From contig JBHJGS010000020.1 of assembly GCA_050331575.1 (NCBI GenBank), forward strand, positions 26,041 through 90,040: DNA of 64,000 bases, written 5' to 3'. The notes below the pieces were generated by a model, which was given only the letters and a program-made list of their open reading frames with translations, was not told the origin of the DNA and did not search any database. The DNA comes from JBHJGS01 sp050331575. GTDB lineage: Bacteria > Pseudomonadota > Alphaproteobacteria > Sphingomonadales > Rhodothalassiaceae. Shown in pieces: positions 62,160 to 64,000 of this stretch (positions are counted from its first letter, which is position 1; every line of letters begins with the position of its first letter). A program made the translations under genes and the position numbers.

Positions 62160-63935
62160 ATGATTGGATTCATCCGCACCGTGTTGGGTGCGCTGACACT
62201 CACCGCAATGACGGCTTTGCCCGGAGTAGCGCAGGACACACGTCCGAACATCCTCCTGGTGCTGTTCGACGATGTCGGCTTCACTGGCTTCGGGGCTTAC
62301 GGTGCCGACGCGAGCACGCCGAACATCGACGCGCTGGCGCAGTCGGGCACGCTGTTTTCGCGCTACTACTCTTCGCCCTTCTGCGGGCCGAGCCGCGCGA
62401 TGCTGATGACGGGCATGGACAATCACCAGGTGGGCATGGGCACCCTCGTGGAAACGGTGACGCCCGAACAGCGCGCGCGTCCCGGCTATTCCATGGTTTT
62501 CGACGACGACCAGCAGACCATCGCGTCGCTGCTGTCACAGGCCGGATACCGGACGTATGTCTCCGGCAAATGGGGCATTGGCGCGAAGGGCAAGAACCTG
62601 CCCGACCGTTTCGGCTTCGACCGCTCTTACGTGATGGACTCCACCGGTGGCAGCAACTACGACCACCGCCACTACCTGCCGGGTTACCCGGACGTTCCGT
62701 GGTATGAAGACGGCGAGCCCGTCCGCCTGCCGGAGGATTTCTATTCTTCCCGCAATCTCGTCGACAAGATGATCAGCTACATCGATGAAGGCGATGCCGA
62801 TCAGCCTTTCTTTGGCTTCCTGTCGCTGCAGGCCGTACACATCCCGGTTCAGGCACCGGCCGAGTTCATCGACAAATACGATGGTGTGTTTGACACAGGC
62901 TGGGACGTGCTGCGCGAACAGCGCTGGCAACGCGCGATGGAGCTTGCACTCGTGCCCGAGACCACGACACTCGCACCGGTGCACGAAGACCACCGCGCCT
63001 GGGATGACCTTTCGGAGCGGGAAAAGTCAGAAGCCGCACGCGCCATGCAGGTGACTGCGGGCATGAAGGAAGCGGCTGATTTCCATATCGGACGCCTTCT
63101 GGATCATCTCGACGCGACAGGGCGGCTTGAAAACACCATCGTCGTCGTCACGTCCGACAATGGGGCCGAGTCGGGTGTCACCTCGCTCGACAACCCGGTT
63201 TTCAACGCGTTGCTCGGAGGCATACACCGCCTCGAGGGGTACGACCTGTCGGCGGAAAACATGGGCCTTCCCGGCAGCCTGACCGCCATCGGCCCGGAAT
63301 GGGCCTCGGTCGAGGCGTCACCGTTCAACCTCTACAAGTTCTATTCCAGCGAAGGCGGCCTGCGGGTACCGCTGGTCATCTCCGGCCCAAGCGTCGAGGC
63401 GCGCGGGATCCAGCACGCCCCCGTGCACGTCTCCGACCTTATGCCGACCCTGCTCGACGCGGCGGGTGTCGCCTATGACGCGGATGCGCTATACGGCAAG
63501 AGCATCCTGCCCCTGCTGGCAGGTCAGACGACCCAGACCCGCGGCCCGGACGAAAGTTTTGGCGGTGAGGTAAGCGGCAACGCGTCTCTCTATCGCGGCA
63601 ACTGGAAACTCGTGCGCACCGCTCTGCCCCGCGGCGATTTCACTTGGCGGCTTTACGATCTGTCGGTTGATCCCGGTGAAACAACGGATCTTGCGGCCGA
63701 AAATCCGGAACTCTTCGCGGAACTGCGCGCCGAATACGAGGCGTATGCTTCGGATAACGGTGTCTTCGACCTAGGGCGCGAAGACTACGCCGAGGCACAG
63801 CTCATGTCCAACCTGCTAGAGAGAACGGTAAGCAAGTACTGGCCGCATCTAGCCGGGCTCGTTCTGGCACTGCTGATCGGCCTTTATACCATCTTCCGCC
63901 TGTCCCGGATGGTGGTCCGCCGCACGGCCCATTGA
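62160..63935 (+). CDS. Membrane-tethered arylsulfatase (type I sulfatase)
   Basis: 591 residues from the ATG at 62160; a GTG five codons earlier is possible. Signal peptide ending near GVAQ, then PNILLVLFDDVGFTG (metal-binding DD, 37-38) and CGPSRAMLMTG (C75), the C-x-P-S-R motif in which Cys is converted to formylglycine. VVVTSDNGAESG and GKWGIGAKGK supply other active-site residues. A C-terminal membrane helix (HLAGLVLALLIGLYTIFRL) followed by basic residues would anchor it with the catalytic domain in the periplasm. The maturing enzyme is not in the window. Confidence 0.92.
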   Translation: MIGFIRTVLGALTLTAMTALPGVAQDTRPNILLVLFDDVGFTGFGAYGADASTPNIDALAQSGTLFSRYYSSPFCGPSRAMLMTGMDNHQVGMGTLVETVTPEQRARPGYSMVFDDDQQTIASLLSQAGYRTYVSGKWGIGAKGKNLPDRFGFDRSYVMDSTGGSNYDHRHYLPGYPDVPWYEDGEPVRLPEDFYSSRNLVDKMISYIDEGDADQPFFGFLSLQAVHIPVQAPAEFIDKYDGVFDTGWDVLREQRWQRAMELALVPETTTLAPVHEDHRAWDDLSEREKSEAARAMQVTAGMKEAADFHIGRLLDHLDATGRLENTIVVVTSDNGAESGVTSLDNPVFNALLGGIHRLEGYDLSAENMGLPGSLTAIGPEWASVEASPFNLYKFYSSEGGLRVPLVISGPSVEARGIQHAPVHVSDLMPTLLDAAGVAYDADALYGKSILPLLAGQTTQTRGPDESFGGEVSGNASLYRGNWKLVRTALPRGDFTWRLYDLSVDPGETTDLAAENPELFAELRAEYEAYASDNGVFDLGREDYAEAQLMSNLLERTVSKYWPHLAGLVLALLIGLYTIFRLSRMVVRRTAH

Positions 63936-64000
63936 TCCTCTAACCACTGCGTGCCCCGCTGAATGGGGACTCCCTCAATTCCTGACTTTGTAGACCGCCA

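Overview
The window (about 64% G+C by eye) is an ordinary chromosomal stretch of a flagellated, respiring alphaproteobacterium. The lineage is inferred from gene content and order: a cbb3 oxidase operon behind an FNR/FixK box, the aat-DUF2155-mlaD-NDUFA12 neighbourhood, a class II ribonucleotide reductase (nrdJ), DUF1206, DUF427 and DUF6468 families, and fliL-fliM divergent from flgFGAH with sigma-54-type promoters. No rRNA, tRNA, CRISPR, transposase or prophage was found.

Layout. 1-8.3 kb: the end of an FNR/FixK-type regulator, an uncharacterised helical protein, an anaerobic box, and a complete ccoNOQPGHIS operon (oxidase, copper loading, assembly). 8.5-14.9 kb: NUDIX-dnaE on the minus strand, aat, DUF2155-mlaD and a complex I accessory protein. 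15-21.4 kb: nrdJ behind an NrdR-like box pair, a DUF3168-like orphan, an S24-like regulator lacking its catalytic residues, and a methyltransferase. 21.5-25.8 kb: pheT, pheS, rplT and rpmI, with tandem terminator hairpins just before pheS. 26-33.8 kb: TraB/GumN protein, dprA, topA, rnr and a secreted trypsin-like protease. 33.9-38.6 kb: DUF1206 membrane protein, purQ, a small lipoprotein, purL, bolA and grxD. 38.8-43.7 kb: membrane-anchored LuxR regulator with a secreted VOC protein, a 19-codon basic ORF, an S9 peptidase and ndh.

43.9-56.1 kb is the flagellar region. A nine-gene minus-strand operon (fliL, fliM, DUF6468, motE, cheZ, two MotB-like genes, a 1023-aa TPR protein, DUF427) diverges from flgF-flgG-flgA-flgH; each arm has a sigma-54-type promoter in the gap. 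The MotB-like pair, of which only one member keeps the proton-path aspartate, coupled to a large periplasmic TPR protein, is the best candidate here for an under-described system: a motor or stator accessory module.

56.3-64 kb looks accessory: an asparagine-synthetase-like ATP pyrophosphatase with a PAPS sulfotransferase, then an SRPBCC protein, an AraC regulator, an unrecognised secreted protein and a membrane-tethered arylsulfatase. Sulfate ester formation and removal link two of these, but no glycan locus or sulfatase-maturing enzyme is in view.

Many neighbouring genes overlap by 1-20 bp (ATGA type), so translational coupling is common. Two convergent pairs overlap at their 3' ends by 47 and 64 bp. 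Functions were assigned by reading motifs, without database searches.
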